From VRUE01 sp033856275 (GTDB lineage Bacteria; Actinomycetota; Thermoleophilia; Solirubrobacterales; 70-9), in contig JAWVFJ010000016.1 in the NCBI GenBank assembly GCA_033856275.1, positions 1 to 64,000 on the forward strand: a DNA stretch of 64,000 nucleotides. The letters run 5' to 3'. The notes under the pieces are model-generated. The model was not told where the DNA came from. It did not search any database and saw only the letters and a list, made by a program, of their open reading frames with translations. This document shows positions 52,752 to 61,005 of this stretch, piece after piece; position 1 is the first letter of the stretch; each line of letters begins with the position of its first letter. The position numbers were made by a program, and so were the translations under genes.

Positions 52752-52849
52752 TCGAAGACCTTCTCGAAAGCAACGGACGCAAGTCCCGCAAAATCTCGCT
52801 ATTTGCGGTCCGACACTTGTCTAGTCAAATCGTCCGTTCTACTCCGCCG

Positions 52850-52894
52850 GGTGCAACGTTTTGTCCCCCTGTGGCGGGGACAAAACGTTGCACC
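52850..52894. repeat. TTTTGTCCC-type perfect hairpin after recR
   Basis: 19-base perfect arms (GTGCAACGTTTTGTCCCC against GGGGACAAAACGTTGCAC, one more pair outside) and a CTGTGGC loop. It lies downstream of recR and upstream of the GGDEF-like gene, both on minus. No T-run in either direction. Confidence 0.88.
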
Positions 52895-52922
52895 ATGACA
52901 TCCGTTGGGGGAGGGCGGAGCG

Positions 52923-53525
52923 TCAGTCGAGACTGCGACGGCCGGCGAAGGCCTTGCCCAGCGTCACCTCATCGGCGTGCTCGAGGTCGGCGCCGACGGG
53001 CAGGCCGCTGGCGAGGCGGGTGACGGCTACCTGGCCGCGCAGGCGCTCGGCGATGTGCAGCGCGGTCGCCTCGCCGGTGGTCGTCGGGTTGGTGGCGAGG
53101 ACGACCTCGCTCACCCCCCCACCCTCGACTCGACGCAGAAGCTCGGCGATCTTCAGGTCCTCGGCATCGACGCCGTCGATCGGCGAGAGGGCGCCGCCGA
53201 GCACGTGGTAGAGACCGCGGTACTCGTGCGTGCGCTCGATCGGGATCACGTCGGCCGGTTCCTCGACCACGCAGATCGTCGCCTGATCGCGGTTTGGATC
53301 GGCGCAGATCCGGCAGCGCGGCCCCTCGGAGAGGTTGAAGCACTCCTCGCAGAGGCCGACCTTCTCCTTCACCTCGCGGATCGCGACCGAGAGCGCCGTT
53401 GCCTCTTCGTCGGGCGCGCGAAGGATGTGGAAGGCGAGCCGCTGCGCCGTGCGCTGGCCGATCCCCGGCAGCCGCGAGAGCTCGGCGACGAGGCGCGCCA
53501 GCGGCGCCGGTCCCTCGGCGCTCAA
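52923..53525 (-). CDS. recR: Recombination mediator RecR
   Basis: Acts with RecF and RecO to load RecA at gaps. 200 residues with the N-terminal helix-hairpin-helix (LSRLPGIGQRTAQRLAFHIL), the C4 zinc motif (CEECFNLSEGPRCRIC), and the Toprim domain (ICVVEEPADVIPIE, YHVLGGALSPIDG). The TTG start at 53525 is preceded by GAAGG. It is last in dnaX-ybaB-recR, a widely conserved order. Confidence 0.95.
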   Translation of the reverse strand: MSAEGPAPLARLVAELSRLPGIGQRTAQRLAFHILRAPDEEATALSVAIREVKEKVGLCEECFNLSEGPRCRICADPNRDQATICVVEEPADVIPIERTHEYRGLYHVLGGALSPIDGVDAEDLKIAELLRRVEGGGVSEVVLATNPTTTGEATALHIAERLRGQVAVTRLASGLPVGADLEHADEVTLGKAFAGRRSLD

Positions 53526-53591
53526 GACACACGACCTTCGCCAATGCTTCGGTCGCGAAGAGTCAGATATGCACGCGCCCTACGCACTGGC

Positions 53592-53924
53592 TCAGAGGCC
53601 GGGGAGGCCGCCAAGGCCTCCGGTGATCCCGCCCATCTTCGAGCTGGCCAGCTCCTGGGCGGCGCGCAGGCCCTCGTTGACGGCGGCCTGCACCATCTCG
53701 GCGAGCATCTCGGCGTCCTCGGGGTCGATCGCCTCGGGGTCGATGACGATCTCGCGCAGGGTCAGGTCGCCGCCCATCTTCACCTTGACCATGCCGCCGC
53801 CGGCGCTGGCCTCGACCACCTCGTCCTTGAGCGACTCCTGCGCCTGCATCATCTCGTCCTGCATCTTCTGCGCCTGTTTCATCAGCGCATTGACGTCAAA
53901 ACCACCGGGTCCACCCCTAGCCAC
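53592..53924 (-). CDS. YbaB/EbfC nucleoid-associated protein
   Basis: 110 residues from GTG at 53924, directly at the dnaX stop. A helical N-terminus (LMKQAQKMQDEMMQAQESL), beta strands (GGGMVKVKMGGDLTLREIVIDP) and a Gly/Met-rich tail match the small dimeric DNA-binding YbaB family. It is the middle gene of the dnaX-ybaB-recR block. Confidence 0.94.
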   Translation of the reverse strand: MARGGPGGFDVNALMKQAQKMQDEMMQAQESLKDEVVEASAGGGMVKVKMGGDLTLREIVIDPEAIDPEDAEMLAEMVQAAVNEGLRAAQELASSKMGGITGGLGGLPGL

Positions 53925-55795
53925 TAGCCGACCTCCTCCGCGTCGAACTCGCTCTTCAGCTTCTCCACCAGCGCATCGTGATCGATCTCGCCCTCGGGGG
54001 CTTTCGCCTCCTCCTCGGGAGCGGCATCCTCACCGTCCAGCAGCACGTAGGTCGGCCGCAACCTCTCCCCAAGCACGTCCTCGATCGCGTCTGCCATCAG
54101 CTCCCGCTTCTCCGGCGTCTCCGCCTTGCGCTTGTTGAACGTGAGCTCACCGGGAAATCCGACCTTGAGCCCCTCCTCGTCGAGCGATACCGGCCTAGCC
54201 CCGTCAAACGTCGCCGCCAGTGCCGGACTCGTCTCTCGTAGCTTGTCCAAGACAGCGGGCCACGTATTGACGATCTGCTCGAGGTCCAACTGGCCCGCGG
54301 GTCCTGTCGCGGCAGGAGACCCACCGTCCCCTCCGGTAGCTAAAGCTTCCTCGGGGGCGGTCCCCCCTGCCCCGCCAGCCGCGGGAGAGTCCTCTTCGGC
54401 AGATGGCCCGGCTTGTTCCGGGCTGTCCGCTGACGTTTCGGGCTCGGAGCTATCCGCGGGTGCCTCGGGCTCAGGCTCTTCAGCGGAAGCAGGCTCTGCC
54501 GGCGCTTGGGCCTCAGGCTCGTCAACCGGTGGGGTCTCTGCCGGGGGTGGCGCAGGGGGAGGGGGGTCGAGGACAGCCCGTGGACTGCCCGCAGTGCCCC
54601 CCTCCTCCTGCGACAGGACCCGCGGCCGACCACCTCCAGTCCCTTGCTCGAGTCTCTCGATACGCCTGAGCAATCCCTCAGTCGAGGGGTCTAGGTCTGG
54701 GCGCGCCGCCTTGAGCAGTGCGATCTCCACGGCCATCCGGGCATCGTCTCCCTCGCGAACAGAGGTAAGAGCATTCGCAAGCTCGTCGATCGTGCGAACG
54801 AGAGTCGCTGGGCCGATTGAGCTTGCTTGCGCCGTAAGTCGATCGGCGTCAGTCGCGGTCACCACGAAGGTATTGGGCACCTCGCCGACCGTCTGCGTCA
54901 CCAGCAGATGCCGCAGGTGCGCCAGCAGGTCACGGGCAAACTGGGCGGGATCGCGGCCGGAGCGGGCCATCTTCTCGACTCCGAACAGGACGCCCTTTGG
55001 ATCCTCCGCGACGACTGAGTCAACCGCGTCGAAGAGCAGTTCGGCGTCAGCCGCCCCGAGCAACTCGAGCACGTCATCGAGTTTGACCTGGTTGCCACCG
55101 AAGGCGACCAGCTGGTCCAGGGTGCCGAGCGCGTCGCGGAAGCTGCCCGAGGCAGAGCGGGCGATCATCGCCACCGCGGCGTCCTCGGCCTCGATCCCCT
55201 CGGCAGCGGCGACCCGGTTCAGCACCTCGGAGATCTGCTCCAGCGAAGGGCGCTGGAAGTCGAAGCGCTGGCAGCGGTCGGCGATCGTCGCCATCACCTT
55301 GTGCGCCTCGGTCGTGGCGAGCACGAAGACCGTGTTGGGCGGCGGCTCCTCGAGCGTCTTCAGGAAGGCGTTCCAGGCCTCCTTGGTCAGCATGTGCGCC
55401 TCGTCGAGGATGTAGACCTTCCAGCGCCCGCCGGCCGGCGCGTAGGCGACCCGCTCGCGCAGGTCGCGCACGTCGTCGACGGAGCGGTTGGAGGCGGCGT
55501 CCATCTCGATCACGTCGATTGAGCTGCCGGCGGCGATCGTCAGGCACGATTCGCACTCGCCGCAGGGCGTCACGGTCGGCCCGCCGCGCTCGCAGTTGAG
55601 CGAGCGGGCGAGGATCTTCGCCATCGAGGTCTTGCCGGTACCGCGCGAGCCGACGAAGAGGTAGGCGTGGTGGACCTTGCCCTGCTCGACCGCGTTGCGC
55701 AGCGTGCGCACGACGTGCTGCTGGCCCACCACCTCGTCGAACGAACCGGGGCGGTGGCGGCGGTAGAGGGAGATCGAGTCGCTGGACGGCGGCAC
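53924..55795 (-). CDS. dnaX: DNA polymerase III subunit gamma/tau
   Basis: Clamp-loader motor. 623 residues from GTG at 55795 (VPPSSDSISLYRRHRPGSF). Walker A GSRGTGKTS, a Cys4 zinc motif (CERGGPTVTPCGECESC), and the DEAH-like WKVYILDEAHMLTKEAWN segment occupy the AAA+ core (to about 370). A long Pro/Glu/Ala-rich linker follows, then a tau-like C-terminus. A longer upstream frame carries no family sequence and crosses a hairpin. No slippery site for a short gamma form was recognised. Confidence 0.95.
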   Translation of the reverse strand: MPPSSDSISLYRRHRPGSFDEVVGQQHVVRTLRNAVEQGKVHHAYLFVGSRGTGKTSMAKILARSLNCERGGPTVTPCGECESCLTIAAGSSIDVIEMDAASNRSVDDVRDLRERVAYAPAGGRWKVYILDEAHMLTKEAWNAFLKTLEEPPPNTVFVLATTEAHKVMATIADRCQRFDFQRPSLEQISEVLNRVAAAEGIEAEDAAVAMIARSASGSFRDALGTLDQLVAFGGNQVKLDDVLELLGAADAELLFDAVDSVVAEDPKGVLFGVEKMARSGRDPAQFARDLLAHLRHLLVTQTVGEVPNTFVVTATDADRLTAQASSIGPATLVRTIDELANALTSVREGDDARMAVEIALLKAARPDLDPSTEGLLRRIERLEQGTGGGRPRVLSQEEGGTAGSPRAVLDPPPPAPPPAETPPVDEPEAQAPAEPASAEEPEPEAPADSSEPETSADSPEQAGPSAEEDSPAAGGAGGTAPEEALATGGDGGSPAATGPAGQLDLEQIVNTWPAVLDKLRETSPALAATFDGARPVSLDEEGLKVGFPGELTFNKRKAETPEKRELMADAIEDVLGERLRPTYVLLDGEDAAPEEEAKAPEGEIDHDALVEKLKSEFDAEEVG

Positions 55796-55826
55796 CAGGG
55801 CCAGTGTATCCGCGGGACTCGGTGGC

Positions 55827-55869
55827 CTCTGGCGACTTATCGGGCTATGTGACGGATAAGTCGCCAGAG
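55827..55869. repeat. CTTA/TAAG-type hairpin between divergent genes
   Basis: 15-base perfect arms CTCTGGCGACTTATC (55827-55841) and GATAAGTCGCCAGAG (55855-55869), loop GGGCTATGTGACG. It sits between the starts of dnaX (minus) and the membrane glycosyltransferase (plus), so it is not explained as a terminator. Confidence 0.88.
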
Positions 55870-55902
55870 ACCCGCCGGCAACTGCATCTGTAGGTTGCGC
55901 CG

Positions 55903-57414
55903 GTGCCAACGCGAGCCCGCAACTGGCTCATCCCGATCGCCTGGATTTGCGCCGTCAGCGCCCTTCTGCTGATCCTCTTCCCGCTCGGCTTCCCCAACTA
56001 CGACACGATCTACGCGCTGGTCTGGGGGCGCGAACTGGCGCACGGCGTCAGCCCCGACTACGGCGCCGCGCTGCCCCCCACGCCGCACCCGCTCGCGGAC
56101 CTGCTCGGCGTGGTGACGACGCCGCTCGGCGACGGGGCGATCACGGTGACGATGGTCGTCGCCTACCTCTCGCTCGGCCTGGTCGGCTACCTCGTCTACC
56201 GCCTCGGCTCGCTCTGGTTCGACCGCCCGATCGGCGCCGTCGCAGCCCTGATCGTGCTCACCCGCGCCCCCTTCCTCTCCAACGGCCTACGCGCCTACGT
56301 CGACATCCCCTACATCGCCCTCGTCCTGGGAGCTCTAGCCCTGGAGACCCGCCGCCCCCGTGCCGGCTGGCCCGTCCTGGTTCTTCTCGCCCTAGCCGGT
56401 CTGCTCCGCCCCGAGGCCTGGCTGTTCTCCGTTGCCTACCTGATCTATCTGCTGCTCGAACCCTCCAAAGCTTCTGCTGTCCCAGACACGAGAGACCCTG
56501 GCAACTCGTCCCGTCAGGACGCCCCTAAGGGAGAGATGAGGGCACCCCTCGTCTCCCCCGCCGGTGCCCTCCTTGCAGGGCTCGCCCTATCCGCCCCGCT
56601 CCTCTGGGCCCTCTTCGACTGGATAACAGCCGGCAGCCCCACCTACTCGTTCACCGGCACCCGCGAAACCGTCGACGCCCTCGCCCGCCAGACTGGCCCA
56701 GTCGACCTCATCCTCTACGGGCCGCGCCGGCTCGGCGAAGTTCTGCAGTGGCCCGGTATGGTCGGCGCGGCCGGTGGCATTGTTCTCGCCTTCGCCTTCC
56801 TGCGCCGCCGCGCCGCCCTCGGGCTCGTCGCCACTGCACTCGCTCTCGGCGCCTTCGCCCTGCTCGGCTCCGCCGGCCTCGCGATCATCGCCCGCTACAC
56901 GATGCTCGGCGCGGCGATCCTGGCGATCTTCATTGCCGTCGCCCTACTCGGCTGGCGACTGCTCGAAGCGGGGCACCCTTGGCGCCGGCGCTGGCAGGTT
57001 TTTGCCGGTGTGGTGGCACTGATGTTCGTGCTCTGGCTCCCCAACCAGTGGAATCTTGACTCGACCGTGCACAGCGACCTCGCCAACCAGGGCAGGATCG
57101 AGCGCGACCTCACCGACCTCGTCAACACGGGTGCCTTCGCCGAGCCGCTCTGCGGCCCGGTCGCCGTGCCCAACCACCGTGCGATCCCACGGCTTGCCTT
57201 TGGCCTCGACGTGAAGCCGACCCGAATCGTCAGTGCCAGCGAGGAGGGCGTTCCCCGCCGCGGCTACTTCCTCGACCCCGCCAGCCCCTTCGTCATCCAC
57301 AACTTCATCCTCGACCCCAATGACCCCACCCGCTTCTCGCTGACGCGCTTGAAGCCGCGCGGCTTCAAGCGCGTCGCCGCCAACGACTCCTGGCTGCTCT
57401 TCAAGCGCTGCTGA
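55903..57414 (+). CDS. Membrane glycosyltransferase-like protein (GT-C fold)
   Basis: 503 residues from GTG, about ten membrane helices. An early acidic YDTIYALVWGREL loop and the LRPEAWLFSVAYLIYLL segment resemble GT39/ArnT-like proteins, but the usual DE pair is not clear. A soluble C-terminal part (380-503) is present. It might transfer sugars to lipids or proteins outside the membrane; similarity is mainly in topology. The frameshifted small gene follows 22 bases downstream. Confidence 0.68.
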   Translation: MPTRARNWLIPIAWICAVSALLLILFPLGFPNYDTIYALVWGRELAHGVSPDYGAALPPTPHPLADLLGVVTTPLGDGAITVTMVVAYLSLGLVGYLVYRLGSLWFDRPIGAVAALIVLTRAPFLSNGLRAYVDIPYIALVLGALALETRRPRAGWPVLVLLALAGLLRPEAWLFSVAYLIYLLLEPSKASAVPDTRDPGNSSRQDAPKGEMRAPLVSPAGALLAGLALSAPLLWALFDWITAGSPTYSFTGTRETVDALARQTGPVDLILYGPRRLGEVLQWPGMVGAAGGIVLAFAFLRRRAALGLVATALALGAFALLGSAGLAIIARYTMLGAAILAIFIAVALLGWRLLEAGHPWRRRWQVFAGVVALMFVLWLPNQWNLDSTVHSDLANQGRIERDLTDLVNTGAFAEPLCGPVAVPNHRAIPRLAFGLDVKPTRIVSASEEGVPRRGYFLDPASPFVIHNFILDPNDPTRFSLTRLKPRGFKRVAANDSWLLFKRC

Positions 57415-57435
57415 GCGCTGTAGGCTGGCGCCGCA

Positions 57436-57734
57436 ATGGCCGGAGGGTTCAGCGGTCGAGCCTCTTCGGGCTGATCGGTGTCTTCGTCGTCGCGGCGATC
57501 TACGGCAGCATCCGCTCCTGGCGCCCGGGCGGCGCGATGGACAGCGCCTATGAGAAGGTCGGGATCGCGATGGCTCCGTTCGGTTTCGAGGTCACGGAGC
57601 GGCCAAAGATCAGCATCGAGGCGCGTGAAGCGACGACGGGGCGCGTCGGCTCGAAGATCCACGGGCCGCTTGGCTTGACTCGCTGGAAGAAACTGACGGT
57701 CGAGGGCCCCGGAGGGCGTCGTCGTTACCCGTAA
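57436..57734 (+). pseudogene. Small membrane protein gene with apparent frameshift
   Basis: The ATG at 57436 reads MAGGFSGRASSG and stops. A -1 shift near 57442-57444 gives MAGRVQRSSLFGLIGVFVV followed by an open frame to 57734: one membrane helix and a soluble ~70-residue part (AMDSAYEKVGIAMAPFGFEV, TTGRVGSKIHGPLGLTRW). In that second frame there is no ATG, GTG or TTG start before the helix. One missing base (GGAGGG for GGAAGGG) would restore a normal ~100-residue gene. It may be a real mutation, a sequence error, or slippage. Confidence 0.6.
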
Positions 57735-57812
57735 GGGAGGAGCGCAGGCTGACGGCTTTACGATCTATGGCTCGCCGAGCGCCTCGCCGACGTCAGCGGA
57801 ACCTGAGAGCGC

Positions 57813-58598
57813 TCAGCTGCCGCGCTCGACTCGCTCGACCGCGTCATGGGTGCTGGCCGCCAGAGCTGGATCGGCCAGCTCGATCCCCGGCGGCAGCTCG
57901 ACGTGCAGATCGCTCGACGGATCGAGCTGAACGCGCAGAGCGCCACCGCAGCGCGAGCCGAGCACGTGGCCGCCGCGGCTGCGGTCGTCGCTGATGAAGT
58001 GGAGGTGGTAGCCGCTCACCTCGATCCCCTCGACGTAGGCCGGGAAGCGAAAGCCGAGCATGGTTCCGCTGACGTCGGCGAGCTCGAAGACGTGCTGCTC
58101 GGCGACGACCTCGGTCAGCGGCCGGTAGGGCGGACGCTGCCGCGGCACCGAGCGGGCGCGGACCAGCTCGAACTGGCCGTCGATGCGGATCGCGCAGGAG
58201 GCAGCGCCCGCGGGAATCAGCTGGTCGAGCTTCGCCAGCAGAGCTTCGTGGTCAAGAGGCCCTGCGATCTGTACGTCGACGGTCGGCTCGAAGCGAGTCA
58301 CCACCGCGAATGGCGTCAACGCCTCGTCGGCCACCTCCCCGACCGCACCGTCCACATCAGCGCGGTAGAAGCGGCCGTCGAGAGCGACCATCTCGCCGTC
58401 GAGCCCATTCAGCGTGCCGAGCCCAAGGTCACCGTGCTCGGCCAAATCGGCGAAGGAGAGGTCGCCGTCATAGGCGCCCTCGAGCAAGGCCCCGATCGTC
58501 GAAGCCTGAAAGAGCACGTGCGCCTCCCGCTCCGCGTGCAGTTCCACCTCGCGCAGCGTCTCCACGTGCAGCGACCTGATCCAGCGCTCGTCCAACAC
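57813..58598 (-). CDS. alsD: Acetolactate decarboxylase
   Basis: Converts 2-acetolactate to acetoin. The 261-residue sequence shows the family hallmarks LLEGAYDGDLSFADLAEHGD, LGTLNGLDGEMVALDGRFY, TPFAVVT, and the zinc-ligand segment GYHLHFISDDRSRGGHVL with H198, H200 and H211. A GTG at 58598 is the likely start; no clear ribosome site is seen. No acetolactate synthase or butanediol dehydrogenase gene is in the window, so the partner must be elsewhere. Confidence 0.92.
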   Translation of the reverse strand: MLDERWIRSLHVETLREVELHAEREAHVLFQASTIGALLEGAYDGDLSFADLAEHGDLGLGTLNGLDGEMVALDGRFYRADVDGAVGEVADEALTPFAVVTRFEPTVDVQIAGPLDHEALLAKLDQLIPAGAASCAIRIDGQFELVRARSVPRQRPPYRPLTEVVAEQHVFELADVSGTMLGFRFPAYVEGIEVSGYHLHFISDDRSRGGHVLGSRCGGALRVQLDPSSDLHVELPPGIELADPALAASTHDAVERVERGS

Positions 58599-58621
58599 GC
58601 CGCCAGTCTCCCACCCAACGA

Positions 58622-58671
58622 GGCGTGTCTGACTTAAACCCCTACATACGGTGGGTAAGCTCAGACACGCC
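58622..58671. repeat. CTTA/TAAG-type imperfect hairpin between divergent genes
   Basis: GGCGTGTCTGA pairs with TCAGACACGCC over 11 bases, then CTTA...TAAG and CCC/GGG close a CTACATACGG loop with small bulges. The right arm ends 2 bases before the channel gene ATG, so it covers its ribosome-site region. It resembles the hairpins at 55.8 and 62.1 kb. Confidence 0.72.
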
Positions 58672-58673
58672 CA

Positions 58674-60104
58674 ATGCTGAGACGCGCGACTGAGACCACG
58701 CGGGGACGCGTCGCGTTGCTCCTCTCAGCCGTGGCGCTGGTGATCGTCGGCAGCGCCGCCCTCGTCCACTTCGCCTTCGGCGCCTATGAGGACTTCGGCG
58801 CGGCACTCTGGTCCGCTGTCCTGCACGTGCTCGATCCGTCGAGCCTGCACGACGACAGCGGCGTGGCCGAGCGGGCGATCGGGGTCTTCCAGGTGGTCTC
58901 CGGGCTGGTTTTGCTTGTCGGCCTCCTCTTTACCTTCGTCGCCGAGGTAGTGAGCAGCTCGCTCGAGCGGCTCGGCCAGTCCGACCGGCCGGCCAGAGCC
59001 CGCGACCACCTGCTCGTCGTCGGTGGCATCGACCTGATCGGCGTGGCGGCATCGACCGCGGCAGAGGCACAGCTCGAGACCGAACTGGATCGCCTGGTAG
59101 TACTGGCTCCCGAGTCGGCCCGCGATTCACGTGCCCAGATCCGCGACGAGCTGGAAGAGGTCGGCGGCAACCTCAAGATCGACCTCGTCTTCGGCGACAC
59201 AGCGGGGGACTCGGGCTTCGAACTGGCGGGCGCCGAGCGAGCCCGCGCCATCCTGCTGATGTCGTCCAGCAGTGGCCCGGTCCCCGCCGAGGCCGCCGAC
59301 GTCGAGGTGACGCAGAGCGGCCTCGCCCTGCTCGACTACCTCAAGGAGCACGACGCAAACCCTGCTGTACGGCTGCTCTTCCGCCGCGGCCGCAACGTCG
59401 ATGCCAGCTGGGAACTCTTCCCGCCGGACTGGGATGCCGTCGTCGCCGACCGCACCGTCTCGGCGGTGCTGCGCCTGGCGATCACGCGACCGCCGGCGCT
59501 GGCAAAGTTGCCCGGCTGGGTTGCCGAGCACGGGGCGATCGAGCCTTTCGCCAGGCTCGTCGACGCCGCCTGGTCGGCGCGAGACGGAGGGCCATTGCGC
59601 CTGACGATTGTCGGTTGCGGGATCAACGCACCGGCGCTGATGGAGGACCTGGCGGAGGTCGGGACCGAGTATTTCGCGGTGACGATGATCGCGCCCCGCG
59701 AAGCCTTCGACCGCTACCTCGGCACCGCCGAGCCCTCCGGAGTGAAGATCCACTTCATCGGGGCAAGGCCCGCCGACACCAACCACCTGCCGCGCAACCT
59801 GATCGAGTCGCGGCCTCACGTGGTCGTCGTCACTCCCAGCCCTTCCAGCTGGGATCAGCGCACCTCCGACGCCGGCGCCACACTCTCCGTCTTCCACGTC
59901 CTGCGCACTGCCGGTGGCCGCGACCTGCCCGTGCTCGCCGAGCTCTTCCTGCCCGAGTCGGCAAAACGCCTTCCCAACGATCCCCGCCTCCTGGCGATAT
60001 CGAGCCTGCGCGCGGTCGCCACCGCGATCGCTCTCAGCCTCTTCGACGCGCCGCGGGCGGCAGAGCTGGAGCGCCAGCTCGCCGCCGGCGCGAGCGATCG
60101 TTGA
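58674..60104 (+). CDS. CASTOR/POLLUX-like ion channel protein
   Basis: 476 residues: two membrane helices (about 12-35 and 66-92) around a pore-like segment (ALWSAVLHVLDPSSLHDDSG), then two RCK-like Rossmann domains (about 110-290 and 300-470; HLLVVGGIDLIGVAASTAA, LRLTIVGCGINAPALMEDL). This is the DMI1/CASTOR layout. Bacterial members are thought to be ligand-gated cation channels; the ion and gating molecule are not known. The ATG at 58674 lies right after the hairpin. It precedes the ABC exporter genes by 10 bases. Confidence 0.82.
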   Translation: MLRRATETTRGRVALLLSAVALVIVGSAALVHFAFGAYEDFGAALWSAVLHVLDPSSLHDDSGVAERAIGVFQVVSGLVLLVGLLFTFVAEVVSSSLERLGQSDRPARARDHLLVVGGIDLIGVAASTAAEAQLETELDRLVVLAPESARDSRAQIRDELEEVGGNLKIDLVFGDTAGDSGFELAGAERARAILLMSSSSGPVPAEAADVEVTQSGLALLDYLKEHDANPAVRLLFRRGRNVDASWELFPPDWDAVVADRTVSAVLRLAITRPPALAKLPGWVAEHGAIEPFARLVDAAWSARDGGPLRLTIVGCGINAPALMEDLAEVGTEYFAVTMIAPREAFDRYLGTAEPSGVKIHFIGARPADTNHLPRNLIESRPHVVVVTPSPSSWDQRTSDAGATLSVFHVLRTAGGRDLPVLAELFLPESAKRLPNDPRLLAISSLRAVATAIALSLFDAPRAAELERQLAAGASDR

Positions 60105-60114
60105 GAATCGCTGC

Positions 60115-61005
60115 ATGACAGCGATACATCTCCGCGGCGTAGTCAAGCGCTTCGGCCCGATCACGGCGGTCGACGGGCTCGACCTCGAGGTGCCGGAGGG
60201 CATCTGCCTCGGCCTGCTCGGTCCCAACGGCGCTGGCAAGTCGACGACGATGCGACTGCTCACCGGCCAGGCACTCCCCGACGCCGGCGAGCTGCACGTG
60301 CTCGGGCACGAGCTACCCGGCGACTCCAAGGCCGCCCGCGCCGAAATGGGCGTCGTTCCCCAGCTCGACAACCTCGACGTCGACGTCACCGTCGAAGACA
60401 ACCTGGCGATCTTCGCCCGCCTCTACCGCGTGGCGGACGTCGGCGCCGCGATCGACCGGGCGCTCGACCTGGCCCGCCTGCGCGATCGCCGCCGCGACGC
60501 CGTCGACGAGCTCTCCGGCGGCATGCGGCGGCGCCTGCTGCTGGCCCGCGGGCTGATCCACGACCCGAAGCTGATCCTGCTCGACGAGCCCACGGTCGGC
60601 CTCGACCCGCAGATCCGCACCGAGCTGTGGACGCTGATTGGCGAGCTGCGCTCGCGCGGCACGACGATCCTGATGTCGACCCACTACATCGAGGAGGCCG
60701 AGCGCCTCGCCGACGAGGTGGCGGTGATGACGAAGGGCAAGATCATCAGCCGCGGCCGGCCGGTGGAGCTGATCACCGAGCACGCCGGCATCCAGACCGC
60801 CGAGGTCTACGGGCCGCCCGAACGGCTGATCGAGGCGCGAGCGACCGCCGAAGCGCACGGCCTCTCGGTCCGCCCGGCCGGACCTGCGATCGCGATCGTC
60901 GGCTCCGAGGAGGCAGCCAATGGTGCCATCCCCGACGACGCCGTCGTGCGCGCCGCCTCGCTTGAGGACGTCTTCGTCCTGCTGACCGGGGAGGAGGCGG
61001 AGTGA
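60115..61005 (+). CDS. ABC transporter ATP-binding protein (NodI/DrrA-like)
   Basis: 296 residues with Walker A GPNGAGKST, signature LSGGMRRR, Walker B LILLDEPTVGLDP, and the switch His in MSTHYIEEAER. The C-terminal extension (about 220-296) is typical for DrrA/NodI-type exporters. It pairs with the ABC-2 permease whose start overlaps its stop (GTGA). Substrates of this class are polyketides, lipids or oligosaccharides; here unknown. A short RBS-poor gap separates it from the channel gene. Confidence 0.92.
   Translation: MTAIHLRGVVKRFGPITAVDGLDLEVPEGICLGLLGPNGAGKSTTMRLLTGQALPDAGELHVLGHELPGDSKAARAEMGVVPQLDNLDVDVTVEDNLAIFARLYRVADVGAAIDRALDLARLRDRRRDAVDELSGGMRRRLLLARGLIHDPKLILLDEPTVGLDPQIRTELWTLIGELRSRGTTILMSTHYIEEAERLADEVAVMTKGKIISRGRPVELITEHAGIQTAEVYGPPERLIEARATAEAHGLSVRPAGPAIAIVGSEEAANGAIPDDAVVRAASLEDVFVLLTGEEAE

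Noticed and set aside
57740..57812. GCTGACG/CGTCAGC pair as terminator of the frameshifted gene
   Set aside because: Only 7 bases, with a long loop and no T-run; too weak to call.
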